Position numbers and translations under genes: made by a program. Below the pieces are notes generated by a model. The model was not told the origin of the DNA. It worked only from the letters and a program-made list of their open reading frames with translations, and did no database searches. From Candidatus Atopostipes pullistercoris (GTDB taxonomy: Bacteria > Bacillota > Bacilli > Lactobacillales > Carnobacteriaceae_A), in assembly GCA_019116785.1 (NCBI GenBank), contig DXAZ01000037.1:1-59038 (forward strand): DNA of 59,038 nt, written 5' to 3'. Positions 6,774 through 15,603 of the stretch are shown here, piece after piece (position 1 is the first letter of the stretch; the number at the start of each line of letters is the position of its first letter).

Positions 6774-8978
6774 ATGACGAAAAAAACAGATTATACAGCA
6801 CAAGAAGTCATTGCATTATGCTTAACTTATATGAACAGTGAGCATGTTAAATTCGTCAATAAAGCGTATGAATTTGCAGCGAATGCTCATAAAGAGCAAA
6901 TGCGAAAATCGGGAGAAGAATATATTATTCATCCGATTCAAGTTGCCGGTATTCTCGCTGAAATTAATATGGATCCTGTAACCGTCGCAACAGGCTTCCT
7001 TCATGATGTTGTTGAAGATACAGAATATTCATATGACGATATAAAAGAAGAATTTTCTGAAGAAGTAGCTGATTTAGTAGAAGGGGTTACTAAATTAGGA
7101 AAATTTAAGTTTACGTCGAAGCGTGAACATCAAGCAGAAAACCATCGAAAAATGATTCTAGCTATGGCACAAGATGTACGTGTAATTTTAGTGAAATTAG
7201 CTGATCGTTTGCATAATATGCGTACTTTACGATTTCATAAAGTTGAAAAACAAAGAGATATTGCGACAGAAACACTTGAAATTTATGCCCCTTTAGCTGA
7301 TCGATTAGGTATGAGTCGTATTAAATGGGAATTAGAAGATTTATCTCTTCGTTATACAAATCCACAACAATTTTATCGTATTGTCCATTTGATGGATTCT
7401 AGACGTGAAGATCGCGAACAGTATATTAAAGACTCTATCGAAGCAATTAATGAATCGATTGAAGAATTAGATATTCAAGCAGATATCACCGGACGGCCCA
7501 AGCATATTTACTCTATTTATCGAAAGATGAAGACGCAAAAGAAACAATTTGAAGAAATTTATGATTTATTAGCTATTCGTGTTATTGTTGATTCCATAAA
7601 GGATTGCTATGCGGTTCTAGGTGCGATTCATACTCAGTGGAAACCAATGCCTGGCCGTTTCAAAGATTATATTGCTATGCCAAAAGCAAATATGTACCAA
7701 TCTTTACACACAACGGTACTTGGTCCAAATGCGACACCACTTGAGGTTCAAATTCGGACTCATCAAATGCATGAAATTGCAGAATATGGGGTAGCCGCAC
7801 ATTGGGCTTACAAAGAAGGGGTCACGACAAAAGTTCAAAATGATCAATTAGGTGATCAGCTTTCTTGGTTTAGAGATATTATTGAACTGCAAAGTGAATC
7901 AAATGATGCGTCTGAATTTATGGATGCGATTAAACAAGATTTCTTTACAGATAAAGTGTACGTTTTTACCCCTGGTGGCGATGTAATGGAACTTCCAGAT
8001 GGTGCCAGTACGCTTGATTTCGCTTATCATGTTCATTCAGAAGTTGGCGATAAATCAACAGGAGCCAAAGTCAACGGAAAGATTGTCCCGTTAAATTACA
8101 AATTGAAGACAGGAGATATTGTAGAGATTATTACTTCCTCTTCTTCTGCTGGCCCAAGTAGAGATTGGCTGAATTTTGTCAATACATCCAAAGCTAGAAA
8201 TAAAATTCGCCGTTACTTTAAAACTCAAGATCAAGAAAATGCCATTGAACATGGACAAAAGATTGTTACAGATCTAATCTTGGAACTCGAATTAGATCCA
8301 AAAGATTTCATGACTGATGAAATAATGAATAAGCATGCAGAAAAATTTAATTATAAAGATAGTGATAGTCTCTATGCAGCTATTGGCTTTAATGAGATTA
8401 GACCATTAACCGTCGTTAACCGTTTAACAGAAGAGGCCAGAAAAGACCGCGATAGAAAATCATCAAAATTATCAAACGAAGCGACGATTGAGAAAAAGCA
8501 AGAACCTGAAAAAGTGACCATTCATCATGAAGATGGTGTGGTTGTAGAAGATGCTGAAAATCTATTATTACGATTAAGTAAATGTTGTAATCCAGTGCCT
8601 GGAGATGAAATTGTAGGGTATATTACAAGAGGACGAGGAATTTCTGTTCATCGAAAAGATTGTCCAAACGTTGTAGCAGAAGCGGACTTAGAAAATCGTT
8701 TAATTGAAGTCGAATGGGAAAATAAAAAAACAGAGAAAATTTATGATACAGATTTAGAAGTTTACGGTTTTGATCGATCAGGTTTATTAAATGATATCCT
8801 TGAAGTGATTAATAGTATGACCAATCGATTAAGCAATATAAATGGCCGTGTAGACAATAATCAAATGGCAACCATTCGAATAACGATTGGTATTCATAAT
8901 ATAAAAGAATTGGAACGTATCATTGATAAACTCAATCAAATTCCAGATGTCTATTCCATTCAACGAATTACGTTATAA
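6774..8978 (+). CDS. rel: Bifunctional (p)ppGpp synthetase/hydrolase
   Basis: 734 aa long RelA/SpoT homologue controlling the stringent response. It makes (p)ppGpp on starved ribosomes and also degrades it. The N-terminal HD hydrolase domain includes HDVVEDTEYSYDDI. The synthetase domain has RFKDYIAMPKANMYQSLHT, where RFKD is the form found in bifunctional Rel rather than RelA-only enzymes. A TGS domain starts near residue 390. The zinc-finger region with CCNPVPGDEIVGY and a C-terminal ACT domain complete the layout. ATG 6774 is used because AAGGTG lies six bases upstream; a GTG nine bases earlier has no binding site. dtd follows 36 bases downstream, the common Firmicutes rel-dtd pair. Confidence 0.96.
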   Translation: MTKKTDYTAQEVIALCLTYMNSEHVKFVNKAYEFAANAHKEQMRKSGEEYIIHPIQVAGILAEINMDPVTVATGFLHDVVEDTEYSYDDIKEEFSEEVADLVEGVTKLGKFKFTSKREHQAENHRKMILAMAQDVRVILVKLADRLHNMRTLRFHKVEKQRDIATETLEIYAPLADRLGMSRIKWELEDLSLRYTNPQQFYRIVHLMDSRREDREQYIKDSIEAINESIEELDIQADITGRPKHIYSIYRKMKTQKKQFEEIYDLLAIRVIVDSIKDCYAVLGAIHTQWKPMPGRFKDYIAMPKANMYQSLHTTVLGPNATPLEVQIRTHQMHEIAEYGVAAHWAYKEGVTTKVQNDQLGDQLSWFRDIIELQSESNDASEFMDAIKQDFFTDKVYVFTPGGDVMELPDGASTLDFAYHVHSEVGDKSTGAKVNGKIVPLNYKLKTGDIVEIITSSSSAGPSRDWLNFVNTSKARNKIRRYFKTQDQENAIEHGQKIVTDLILELELDPKDFMTDEIMNKHAEKFNYKDSDSLYAAIGFNEIRPLTVVNRLTEEARKDRDRKSSKLSNEATIEKKQEPEKVTIHHEDGVVVEDAENLLLRLSKCCNPVPGDEIVGYITRGRGISVHRKDCPNVVAEADLENRLIEVEWENKKTEKIYDTDLEVYGFDRSGLLNDILEVINSMTNRLSNINGRVDNNQMATIRITIGIHNIKELERIIDKLNQIPDVYSIQRITL

Positions 8979-9014
8979 AAATTAAAATACGAGCGAAGAA
9001 AGTGGTCGAACAAA

Positions 9015-9461
9015 GTGAGAGTTGTGATTCAACGTGTATCAAAGGCGAATGTAGTCATTGATGAAAAAGAGAACGGAGAAATTGGGCGTGGTTTTCTTTT
9101 ACTGGTAGGTGTGGAAGAAGAAGATACAAAGGAAGATGTAGATTATTTAACTCGAAAGATTTCTAATCTACGCATTTTTGAAGATGAGGCGGGAAAAATG
9201 AACCTCTCTTTACGTGAAGTAAAAGGAGAGATTCTTTCTATTTCTCAATTTACACTTCACGCAGATACCAAAAAAGGAAATCGTCCCAGCTTTATAAAAG
9301 CCGCTAAGCCCCAAAAGGCTGAATCGCTTTATGAAGAGCTTAATCAAAATCTGCGCAATGAAGGATTTAAAGTAGAAACTGGAGTTTTTGGAGCAGATAT
9401 GGCTGTTTCTTTAATCAATGATGGTCCGGTAACGATTCTAATCGATTCAAAAAATAAATAA
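9015..9461 (+). CDS. dtd: D-aminoacyl-tRNA deacylase
   Basis: 148 aa enzyme that hydrolyses D-amino acids (and Gly-tRNA-Ala) from tRNA, protecting translation. It begins [16 protein letters not shown] and contains the hallmark [17 protein letters not shown] segment plus the C-terminal GPVT motif (cross-subunit Gly-cisPro). The start is GTG 9015. The upstream binding site is poor, so translation may depend on coupling with rel. It ends at a strong bidirectional terminator. Confidence 0.95.
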   Translation: MRVVIQRVSKANVVIDEKENGEIGRGFLLLVGVEEEDTKEDVDYLTRKISNLRIFEDEAGKMNLSLREVKGEILSISQFTLHADTKKGNRPSFIKAAKPQKAESLYEELNQNLRNEGFKVETGVFGADMAVSLINDGPVTILIDSKNK

Positions 9462-9464
9462 AAC

Positions 9465-9521
9465 AAAAACTCAGTAAGTAAAAGCGACAAATCGTTGCTT
9501 CTTTACTTACTGAGTTTTTTT
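9465..9521. terminator. Bidirectional terminator between dtd and amidase
   Basis: AAAAACTCAGTAAGTAAA (from 9465) pairs with TTTACTTACTGAGTTTTT ending at 9519. The loop holds a second small hairpin. The A run on one side and T run on the other serve both convergent genes. Confidence 0.9.
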
Positions 9522-9529
9522 ATTTTTAA

Positions 9530-10909
9530 TTATTGGCTATAATATTCACGTAAAGCTTGATAAATAGCTTCTACAACAGAGGCTTGATAGGATTGTGAAT
9601 CAATATATTGTAGATCTAAATCGCTGTTCATATAGCCTAATTCAAGTAGAACAGCTGGTTGTTGATTGGTTCGCAATACATAATAATCACCCATCCGCAC
9701 ACCATTATTAGTTAAAGGAGCACTTTGTGTTAAGTAACGATTAATTGTATTGGCGAGCTCAAGATTTGATTCATAATAATAATAAGAGGTTGTACCACTC
9801 ATCGTATTGGCTTGTTCAACAGCATCATAATGTAGGCTAATAAACGCATCAGCATAGTTTGCATGAGCAGTTTGTACACGTTGTTCTAATGAAATATATT
9901 GATCAGATGAACGAGTCAAGATAACATTTGTTCCTGCATCTTCTAAACGATTTTTTAATAATTGAGCGGTATTCAATGCTACGTCTTTTTCAACAATTGA
10001 TTGATTGGATGCCGTTGCTCCTGGATCATAACCTCCATGGCCCGCGTCAACAACAATTGTTGCTTCAGCTAAAGAAGACACCGTACGTGCATATTGTGCT
10101 TCATTTGTTTCGGTAGTTGTTTCTGTCTCATCGGCTTCTGTGTTTTCTTCAACAATACTAGAAACCCAAGCGGCTACATAACCTGTAGTATTTTCATCGA
10201 TTCGAACATGATACCAATCTTCATTGTTTTCAATAAATTCAAACCTTTCGCCCGGTTGAGCCGTATGGATTATTTCGCCTTCGGTTGAAGGTAAGGTTCG
10301 AATGTTTGTTGGAGTGTCTCCCATTTCTACAAAAGAGGTGGAGGTGTCTGAATTTGTTGTTTGACTTTCAGCACTCTCAGCATTTGTAGGTGCATCGATC
10401 ATTTCTATGTAACTTCCATGAATCCAAGCGACTCGTCCCATATATAAAATTTGATACCAATCACCATCTTGATAAAGGACTTGTAATTCAGCATCTTTAT
10501 AAACAGTTCCTAAGATTTCTGATTCAGCATTTGAAAACTGTCGGATATTTACTGCTTCTCCTGTGACTTTTGCAAATTGTGCGTCTCCTTGTGTTATTTC
10601 TCCGGAGCTGACTAACCAGCTAGCCACCCAACCCACTTGATCATTGTTTAAGCGAACTTTATACCATTTGTTTTCTTCACCCAAAAGAAATAAACGATCA
10701 TTTTCTTTTGCTTGAGTCAAGACTTCATGTGACAAACCGGGTCCTAAACGCACGTTCAAAACAGCCGTCTCCACTCTGACGGTATTTTCGTTGGCTAACG
10801 CAACCATCGCACCAAAAGTTAAACTGATTAAAAGAATAAAGAAAGCAATAAATGCTTTTTTATTGGGTAATTTGTTCTCTATCTTTTTTGTAATTGTGTT
10901 TGAGGACAT
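9530..10909 (-). CDS. SH3-domain N-acetylmuramoyl-L-alanine amidase, cell-wall hydrolase
   Basis: 459 aa exported peptidoglycan amidase. A membrane/signal segment spans residues 19-40. Three bacterial SH3 domains lie at about 45-103, 113-171 and 194-252, and probably bind the wall. A Thr/Glu-rich linker (255-270) leads to an Amidase_3 domain (284-457). Zinc ligands fit His291 (DAGHGG), Glu307 (VEKD) and His360 (SLHYD), and the catalytic Glu is Glu423 (LLELGY). The ATG follows AGGAGG. It is a single gene convergent with dtd and divergent from hisS. The domain order resembles LytC/YrvJ-type autolysins; its exact cell-division or turnover role is not visible. Confidence 0.93.
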   Translation of the reverse strand: MSSNTITKKIENKLPNKKAFIAFFILLISLTFGAMVALANENTVRVETAVLNVRLGPGLSHEVLTQAKENDRLFLLGEENKWYKVRLNNDQVGWVASWLVSSGEITQGDAQFAKVTGEAVNIRQFSNAESEILGTVYKDAELQVLYQDGDWYQILYMGRVAWIHGSYIEMIDAPTNAESAESQTTNSDTSTSFVEMGDTPTNIRTLPSTEGEIIHTAQPGERFEFIENNEDWYHVRIDENTTGYVAAWVSSIVEENTEADETETTTETNEAQYARTVSSLAEATIVVDAGHGGYDPGATASNQSIVEKDVALNTAQLLKNRLEDAGTNVILTRSSDQYISLEQRVQTAHANYADAFISLHYDAVEQANTMSGTTSYYYYESNLELANTINRYLTQSAPLTNNGVRMGDYYVLRTNQQPAVLLELGYMNSDLDLQYIDSQSYQASVVEAIYQALREYYSQ

Positions 10910-10954
10910 AAATTTACCTCCTATTTAGCTGAAAACGGCTTATATAATAAGAAT

Positions 10955-10983
10955 AGTATATCAATCTTAAATTAGTTTGTAAA
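10955..10983 (-). promoter_or_regulatory. Sigma-A promoter of the amidase gene
   Basis: Minus strand TTTACA (10983-10978), 17-base spacer, TATACT (10960-10955), about 45 bases before the start codon. Confidence 0.65.
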
Positions 10984-11030
10984 TACAAGCATTAAACAAA
11001 TTGTAAAATGAAATTAATTTTTTTACTACA

Positions 11031-11057
11031 TAACTAAAAAACTCTCTTTTTTAGTTA
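11031..11057. other. Orphan terminator-like AT-rich hairpin in the amidase-hisS gap
   Basis: TAACTAAAAAA (11031-11041) pairs perfectly over 11 bases with TTTTTTAGTTA (11047-11057) around a CTCTC loop. No gene on either strand ends into it, since the amidase points away and hisS starts downstream. Apart from this hairpin, the hisS promoter and the T-box, I see nothing in the 490-bp gap 10910-11399. Confidence 0.6.
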
Positions 11058-11076
11058 TATCTGGGTGTTTACGCAA

Positions 11077-11105
11077 TTGACAAAAGGGGGGGCCTATGGT
11101 AGGAT
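11077..11105 (+). promoter_or_regulatory. Promoter of the hisS-aspS T-box leader
   Basis: TTGACA (11077-11082), a 17-base spacer containing seven consecutive G, then TAGGAT (11100-11105). The TATGG just before the hexamer gives an extended -10. Transcription should start near 11112. Confidence 0.65.
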
Positions 11106-11111
11106 TACTTG

Positions 11112-11371
11112 TGATAACTTTTTAATAAGTGAGATCCAGAGACAGAAAAAGTAATTTTATTTAAACTATTTACAGAGAAGGTTTTGTAGTTGAGAGAAGC
11201 CAATAGTAAATAAAATGAAAGACATTCTTGAGGATGACAGGAAAACTGTCACGTTAAAGGCGTTAACAAAGAGGGAATAATTTGTTTTATTCCAAATAAA
11301 GGTGGTACCACGTTACGTCACACTAAATATAAACTTACACGTCCTTGTTCGAAAGAATAAGGGCTTTTTTT
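11112..11371 (+). promoter_or_regulatory. T-box leader of hisS-aspS, Asp (GAC) specifier
   Basis: tRNA-sensing transcription attenuator. Stem I is closed by ATCC (11134-11137) with GGAT (11232-11235). A kink-turn follows, then a specifier loop with AGUA on the 5' side and GAAAGACA on the 3' side. The codon GAC (11221-11223) is followed by the conserved purine. The distal stem pairs ATTTTAT with ATAAAAT and ACTATT with AATAGT. The T-box core AAAGGTGGTACCACG is at 11298-11312, and the terminator stem CCTTGTTC/GAATAAGG plus a T run occupies 11342-11371. Uncharged tRNA-Asp should stabilise the antiterminator. The specifier is my own fold, not a computed one. Confidence 0.88.
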
Positions 11372-11399
11372 ATTGAAATTTTACAGAGAGGGAGAAACC

Positions 11400-12707
11400 A
11401 TGAAATACCAAAAAATAAGAGGAACTGCTGATTTGTTACCTAATGAAACCAATAAATGGCAGTATGTAGAAAATAAAATAGAAGATTTATTAGAAAAATA
11501 TTCTTACCAAGAAATTCGTTTGCCTATTTTTGAACAATTTGAATTATTTGCTCGCGGGGTAGGAGAAACGAGTGATATCGTTTCAAAAGAAATGTATGAA
11601 TTTTACGATAGAGGGGATCGACATCTAGCTCTTCGTCCTGAAGGTACAGCAGGCGTCGTCCGTGCTTATGTAGAAAATAAAATATATGGACCTGAACATC
11701 ATAAACCTGTTAAATATTATTACACAGGCCCTATGTTTCGTTTTGAGCGCCCACAAAGTGGTCGTATGCGTCAATTCCATCAAATAGGTGTTGAAGTGTA
11801 CGGTAGTAATAATCCTGCTGTAGATGTTGAAACTATGGCATTAGCGATGGATATTTTTAAATCTTTCGGTATTAAAGACTTAACCTTAGTGATTAATTCA
11901 TTAGGAAATACGGAATCTCGCTTGGCTTACCGTGAAGCTTTAATTGATTTTTTAACTCCTCATTTTGAAGAATTAAGTGACGATTCTAAAGAACGTCTGC
12001 ATAAAAATCCTTTACGTGTCTTAGATAGTAAAGATAAAAAAGACCAAGAGATTGTAAAAGAAGCACCTTCTGTTTTAGATTACTTAGATGAAAACTCTAA
12101 AAAGCACTTTGAAGAGGTAAAAGATATGTTAGAACTTTTAGAGGTTTCTTATGAAGTCGATCCAAATATGGTGCGCGGTCTGGATTATTATAATGATACC
12201 ATTTTTGAAATAATGACCAATGATCCAAATTTTGGAGCCAACACAACGATTTGTGCTGGTGGACGTTATGATCAGTTGGTAGAAGAGGTTGGGGGGCCGG
12301 CGACTCCTGGTTTTGGTTTTGCTATTGGTCTTGAACGTTTAGTGATGTTACTAGAAGGCATTCATTATGATTTTCCAAAAAGACATCAACTTGATGCTTA
12401 CATTGTAACAATTGGTGATGAAGTGAATAGTGAAGCTTTAAAATTAGCAAATGTACTAAGAAAACAAGGACTAATTGTAGAAAGAGAATTTATTGGCCGT
12501 AAACCAGGTAAACAATTTAAAACTGCAGATAAATTAAATGCGAAAACAGTATTTACTTTAGGTACTCAAGAATTACAAAATCGTACAGTAAATATGAAAC
12601 TTTTATCAACAGGTAAAGAAATTTCATTAAATCTTGAGGAAATATACGCCGATAACTTTAAAAATGAATATTCGAAAATACTAAAAAAATTAGAAGGTGA
12701 GGATTAA
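11400..12707 (+). CDS. hisS: Histidine--tRNA ligase
   Basis: 435 aa class II synthetase charging tRNA-His. Motif 2 region is FRFERPQSGRMRQFHQIGVE, the histidine-binding loop AGGRYDQLV, and motif 3 GFGFAIGLERL. RPEGTAGVVRAY is the histidyl family signature. A C-terminal anticodon-binding domain starts near residue 330. ATG 11400 (MKYQKIRGTADLLP) follows GAGAGGGAG; a TTG in frame at 11373 overlaps the leader terminator and is rejected. It is the first gene of the T-box operon with aspS three bases downstream. Confidence 0.97.
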   Translation: MKYQKIRGTADLLPNETNKWQYVENKIEDLLEKYSYQEIRLPIFEQFELFARGVGETSDIVSKEMYEFYDRGDRHLALRPEGTAGVVRAYVENKIYGPEHHKPVKYYYTGPMFRFERPQSGRMRQFHQIGVEVYGSNNPAVDVETMALAMDIFKSFGIKDLTLVINSLGNTESRLAYREALIDFLTPHFEELSDDSKERLHKNPLRVLDSKDKKDQEIVKEAPSVLDYLDENSKKHFEEVKDMLELLEVSYEVDPNMVRGLDYYNDTIFEIMTNDPNFGANTTICAGGRYDQLVEEVGGPATPGFGFAIGLERLVMLLEGIHYDFPKRHQLDAYIVTIGDEVNSEALKLANVLRKQGLIVEREFIGRKPGKQFKTADKLNAKTVFTLGTQELQNRTVNMKLLSTGKEISLNLEEIYADNFKNEYSKILKKLEGED

Positions 12708-12710
12708 AAA

Positions 12711-14492
12711 ATGAGTAGAACAAATTATTGTGGAGAAATCACTAAAAAGAATATAGGAGAAACCGTCACCTTAAATGGTTGGGTACAAAAACGACGCGAT
12801 TTAGGTGGCATGATTTTTATTGATTTAAGAGATCGTACTGGTTTAGTTCAAGTGGTATTTAATGCAGAAGAAGGGAATGGTTTATTACAAACTGCTGAAA
12901 CACTTCGTGCAGAACATATCCTTGAAATTACAGGAAAAGTAGTTGAACGTTTAGAGGGCGCAGTCAATCCCAATATGGCAACAGGTGAAATTGAGATTGA
13001 AGCAACAGAACTAAAAGTTTTAAATACATCTAAAACCCCTCCGTTTGAAATTACGGATCAAATTAATGTGTCAGATGATTTGCGACTAAAATATCGCTAT
13101 ATTGATTTACGACGTCCTCGTATGCAAGAAAATATTTTAATTCGTCATGAAGTAAAAAAAGCAATACGCAATTATTTAGATGATCATGGATTCATAGATA
13201 TTGAAACACCTTATCTAACAAAGTCGACACCTGAAGGAGCGCGTGATTATTTAGTCCCTTCTCGTGTCCATCAAGGTAAATTTTTTGCTTTACCGCAATC
13301 TCCACAGTTATTTAAACAATTATTGATGAGTTCTGGCTTTGATCGTTACTACCAAATTGTTCGTTGTTTCCGTGACGAGGATTTGCGTGGAGATCGTCAA
13401 CCTGAATTTACACAAGTAGATATCGAAACTAGCTTTTTAAGTGAAGAAGAGATTCGTCAAAATACAGAAAAAATGTTGAAACATGTCGTTAAAGAAGTCA
13501 AAGGTCTAGAAATTAAAGAAGACTTTCCAATGATTACTTACGATGAAGCTATGAATAATTACGGAAGCGATAAGCCAGATATTCGTTTTGAAATGAAATT
13601 AAAAGATGTAAGTTCTGTGGTAGCTAATTCTGATTTCCGTGTCTTTACTTCTACAATTGAAAATGGTGGTTTTGTAAAAGGATTAGCTGTTAAAGGCGCT
13701 GCGGATGAATTTACTAGAAAGCAAATTACTGAATTAGAAGAGATTGCTAAAATTCATGGCGCAAAAGGATTAGCTTGGATTAAAGTAACCGATAAAGGAT
13801 TAACAGGTCCAATTTCAAAATTCTTTGCGGAAGAAGAGATGTCAAATAAATTATTAGAGGCAATGGATGCTGAAGCTGGAGATTTATTGTTATTTGTAGC
13901 GGATAAAAAAAGAGTGACGCATGATGCCTTAGGTGCTTTACGTGTTCATTTAGGAAAAGAATTAAATCTATATGACCCAGAAGAATTAGCCTTTATTTGG
14001 GTAGTAGATTGGCCTTTATTAGAATTTGACGAAGATGAAAATCGTTATGTAGCTGCTCATCATCCATTCACCCATCCAAAACCTGAAGATGTAGATAAAT
14101 TAGCGACCCATCCAACAGAAGTTTATGCTCAAGCCTATGACATTGTATTAAATGGTTACGAGATTGGTGGAGGTTCTATCCGCATTCATGAAAAAGAATT
14201 ACAAGAGCAAATGTTTGAATCATTAGGATTTACACAAAAAGAAGCTGAGAGTCAATTTGGCTTTTTACTCAATGCTTTTGAATATGGTTTCCCGCCTCAT
14301 GGAGGTATTGCTTTAGGATTAGATCGACTTGTTATGCTTTTAGCAAATGAACCAAACATTCGTGAAGTGATTCCATTCCCTAAAAATGGTCGAGCAGTTG
14401 ATCCATTAACGGATGCACCTACAGTTGTGTCAGACAACCAACTGCATGAATTAGCCTTGCAAGTTACAACAACTCCTAAAGATAAAAATTAA
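12711..14492 (+). CDS. aspS: Aspartate--tRNA ligase
   Basis: 593 aa class IIb synthetase. An N-terminal OB-fold anticodon-binding domain (about 1-105) precedes the catalytic core with [20 protein letters not shown] and [17 protein letters not shown]. The bacterial GAD insertion lies about residues 290-430 and motif 3 is [12 protein letters not shown]. Length is normal for the bacterial type. It lies three bases after hisS, with GGTGAGG as binding site, so it is read from the same T-box controlled transcript. The Asp specifier in the leader matches this second gene, not the first. Confidence 0.97.
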   Translation: MSRTNYCGEITKKNIGETVTLNGWVQKRRDLGGMIFIDLRDRTGLVQVVFNAEEGNGLLQTAETLRAEHILEITGKVVERLEGAVNPNMATGEIEIEATELKVLNTSKTPPFEITDQINVSDDLRLKYRYIDLRRPRMQENILIRHEVKKAIRNYLDDHGFIDIETPYLTKSTPEGARDYLVPSRVHQGKFFALPQSPQLFKQLLMSSGFDRYYQIVRCFRDEDLRGDRQPEFTQVDIETSFLSEEEIRQNTEKMLKHVVKEVKGLEIKEDFPMITYDEAMNNYGSDKPDIRFEMKLKDVSSVVANSDFRVFTSTIENGGFVKGLAVKGAADEFTRKQITELEEIAKIHGAKGLAWIKVTDKGLTGPISKFFAEEEMSNKLLEAMDAEAGDLLLFVADKKRVTHDALGALRVHLGKELNLYDPEELAFIWVVDWPLLEFDEDENRYVAAHHPFTHPKPEDVDKLATHPTEVYAQAYDIVLNGYEIGGGSIRIHEKELQEQMFESLGFTQKEAESQFGFLLNAFEYGFPPHGGIALGLDRLVMLLANEPNIREVIPFPKNGRAVDPLTDAPTVVSDNQLHELALQVTTTPKDKN

Positions 14493-14526
14493 AAAAGATA
14501 AAGAATTAAAACAAAGGAGAATGTAA

Positions 14527-15438
14527 ATGACACTATTAGGGTCACATGTGAGTATGAAAGCTCCCCATATGGTCTTGGGTTCAGCAAAAGAAGCCACTTC
14601 TTATCAGGCAAATACATTTATGATTTATACCGGGGCACCACAAAATACGCGTCGTCGAGCAATAGAAGATTTAAAAATCCCAGAGGCTCATGAATATATG
14701 AGCCAAAACAATATAGACGTGAAAGATATTGTGATTCATGCTCCTTATATTGTAAATCTGGGGAATACATTTAAACCTGATAATTTTGAATTTGCGATTG
14801 AGTTTATGAAAGAAGAGATTCGTCGAGCGGATGCGATCGGGGCAACCCAAATGACAATGCATCCAGGTGCACATGTTGGTGCGGGCCCAGAAGCAGGGAT
14901 TGATAAAATTGCTGAAGGTCTAAATCGTATTTTAAGTGCTGATCAAAATGTACAGATTGCTCTAGAAACGATGGCTGGGAAAGGGACAGAAATTGGTCGT
15001 TCCTTTGAAGAATTAGCTCAAATTATTGAACGTGTGGATTTAGAAGATAAACTATCTGTTACATTAGATACTTGTCATACCCATGATGCGGGGTATCCGA
15101 TTAAAGATGATTTTGATTGGGTTTTAGATGAATTTGATCGAATTATTGGTCTAGATCGCCTAAAGGTTATTCATGTGAATGATTCAAAAAATCCACAAGG
15201 TGCAGCAAAAGATCGTCATCAAAATATCGGATATGGTGAAATTGGGTTTGAGAGTTTGAATCATATTGTCCATCACCCTAAATTAGCCCATTTACCTAAA
15301 ATTCTTGAAACGCCTTTTGTAGGGGAAGATAAGAAAAATAAAAAAGCCCCTTATGCCCATGAAATTTATATGTTAAAACAAAAAACTTTTAATGAAGATT
15401 TATTAAAAGATATTATGAACGAAACACCTATAAATTAA
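14527..15438 (+). CDS. nfo: Endonuclease IV (AP endonuclease)
   Basis: 303 aa zinc-dependent TIM-barrel enzyme that cleaves 5' of abasic sites in base-excision repair. Metal-ligand motifs occur in order: [43 protein letters not shown] and HVNDSKN...[12 protein letters not shown]. It opens with LLGSHVSM, typical of Nfo. AAAGGAG precedes ATG 14527, 34 bases after aspS, so it may receive readthrough from the T-box operon. It ends at a strong terminator. Together with nth and mutY in this window it completes an oxidative base-repair set. Confidence 0.96.
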   Translation: MTLLGSHVSMKAPHMVLGSAKEATSYQANTFMIYTGAPQNTRRRAIEDLKIPEAHEYMSQNNIDVKDIVIHAPYIVNLGNTFKPDNFEFAIEFMKEEIRRADAIGATQMTMHPGAHVGAGPEAGIDKIAEGLNRILSADQNVQIALETMAGKGTEIGRSFEELAQIIERVDLEDKLSVTLDTCHTHDAGYPIKDDFDWVLDEFDRIIGLDRLKVIHVNDSKNPQGAAKDRHQNIGYGEIGFESLNHIVHHPKLAHLPKILETPFVGEDKKNKKAPYAHEIYMLKQKTFNEDLLKDIMNETPIN

Positions 15439-15447
15439 ATAGTAAAA

Positions 15448-15500
15448 AAGAAGCTTAAAAGTGTAGAATGAATACATTTTTAGGCTTCTTTCGTTTTTTT
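15448..15500 (+). terminator. Intrinsic terminator after nfo
   Basis: AAAGAAGC-TAAAA-TGTA pairs with TACA-TTTTA-GCTTCTTT with two small mismatches, followed by TCGTTTTTTT. Confidence 0.85.
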
Positions 15501-15558
15501 GAAACTAGGTAGCTTATCATTGACAGAAGATCTTAATTAAAAGAATTCAATGAACACC

Positions 15559-15569
15559 TATGCTATAAT
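15559..15569 (+). promoter_or_regulatory. Extended -10 promoter of miaA-hflX
   Basis: TATGCTATAAT is a full TRTGN extended -10 with a perfect TATAAT (15564-15569), 34 bases before the miaA ATG. There is no good -35 at 17 bases; a TTGACA at 15519-15524 is too far to act with it. Confidence 0.65.
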
Positions 15570-15603
15570 AATAAAGTAAATAAGCAGAAGGGGTGTCTCG
15601 TAG

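Noticed and set aside
10928-10941. Possible CcpA cre site (TGAAAACGGCTTAT) upstream of the amidase.
   Set aside because: The 3' half does not fit the cre consensus.
11221-11225. GACAT could hold overlapping Asp (GAC) and His (CAU) specifiers in the T-box.
   Set aside because: CAU would lie partly in the paired TTCT/AGAA stem and lack the following purine, and UGGU does not fit tRNA-His C73. Only GAC fits well.
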